A stretch of DNA of 64,000 nucleotides from Scolanthus callimorphus (lineage: Eukaryota; Cnidaria; Anthozoa; Actiniaria; Edwardsiidae): positions 11,877,399-11,941,398 of the forward strand of contig CM066912.1 of the NCBI GenBank assembly GCA_033964015.1, read 5' to 3'. Of this stretch, positions 63,938 to 64,000 are shown piece after piece; the stretch's first letter is position 1; every line of letters starts with the position of its first letter. The translations under genes and the position numbers were made by a program. The notes beneath the pieces are model-generated. The model was not told where the DNA came from. It did no database searches and saw only the letters and a program-made list of their open reading frames with translations.

Positions 63938-64000
63938 CCAAATATGGTATGCAAATATTTCCTTATAAGGAAGTTGGAGAATGTCGACACTTTTTCAAGG

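Overview
The window is repeat-rich, AT-rich metazoan nuclear DNA. The evidence is spliceosomal-type exons with GT/AG borders, non-LTR retrotransposon fragments of the L2/CR1 and jockey/I type, a tRNA-headed SINE, many short non-autonomous DNA transposons with TA, TTAA or TAA target duplications, and frequent CACGTGAC, TGACGTCA and CCAAT words. The repeat style resembles that of anthozoan cnidarians (coral or sea anemone). That placement is an inference from style and was not tested by a search. There is no sign of prokaryotic operons, CRISPR or plasmid functions.

Main gene. Four short exons on the + strand (41657-41756, 53596-53658, 57710-57862, 60614-60682) join in frame and read as the DNA-binding winged helix and following coiled coil of a DP (TFDP) transcription factor, the E2F partner. 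The internal introns are all phase 0 and are about 11.8, 4.1 and 2.8 kb long. Possible further exons lie at 61635-61773 and 62849-62987. All the large transposon structures between 42 and 63 kb sit in this gene's introns.

Layout. 1-10.4 kb: a degenerate minisatellite, one open exon-like stretch (1579-1880), several foldback elements, a near-perfect 105-bp palindrome (5198-5302), a 436-bp 11-bp minisatellite (6407-6842), homopolymer C tracts and a CCAAT-rich triple repeat. 10.4-17 kb: mostly unique AT-rich DNA with a candidate minus-strand gene for a very basic small protein (14.6-14.9 kb, possibly spliced to 12.06-12.13 kb). 17-24.9 kb: foldback elements, two LINE fragments and the first copy of a 1-kb foldback family (23797-24813; second copy 58836-59854). 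24.9-27 kb: a transposon-like unit containing 13 tandem 128-bp monomers with a three-monomer higher-order pattern; every monomer carries a TGACGTCA/TGACGTCA palindrome. 27.2-28.75 kb: a decayed minus-strand LINE split by a 561-bp TAA-flanked insertion. 29-35.2 kb: repeats, then an open 837-codon LINE reverse transcriptase (32666-35179). 35.2-41.6 kb: MITEs, foldbacks and a SINE whose head has expanded into a 21-bp minisatellite.

42.8-52.6 kb: a giant inverted repeat (arms about 1.5 kb or more, loop about 0.6 kb). Its left arm was split by a 5076-bp insertion with a 6-bp target duplication; that insertion itself holds a 1035-bp element, a 66-bp mini-element and a 150-bp tandem array. 52.6-63 kb: further datable insertions, namely a hAT-like element (54795-55038), a pogo/mariner-like element nested with a second TA element (55247-56552), and a piggyBac-like element with TTAA ends (61874-62805).

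Most short open frames are chance products of repeats and have been left out. Product names rest on motif reading alone; no database search was possible.
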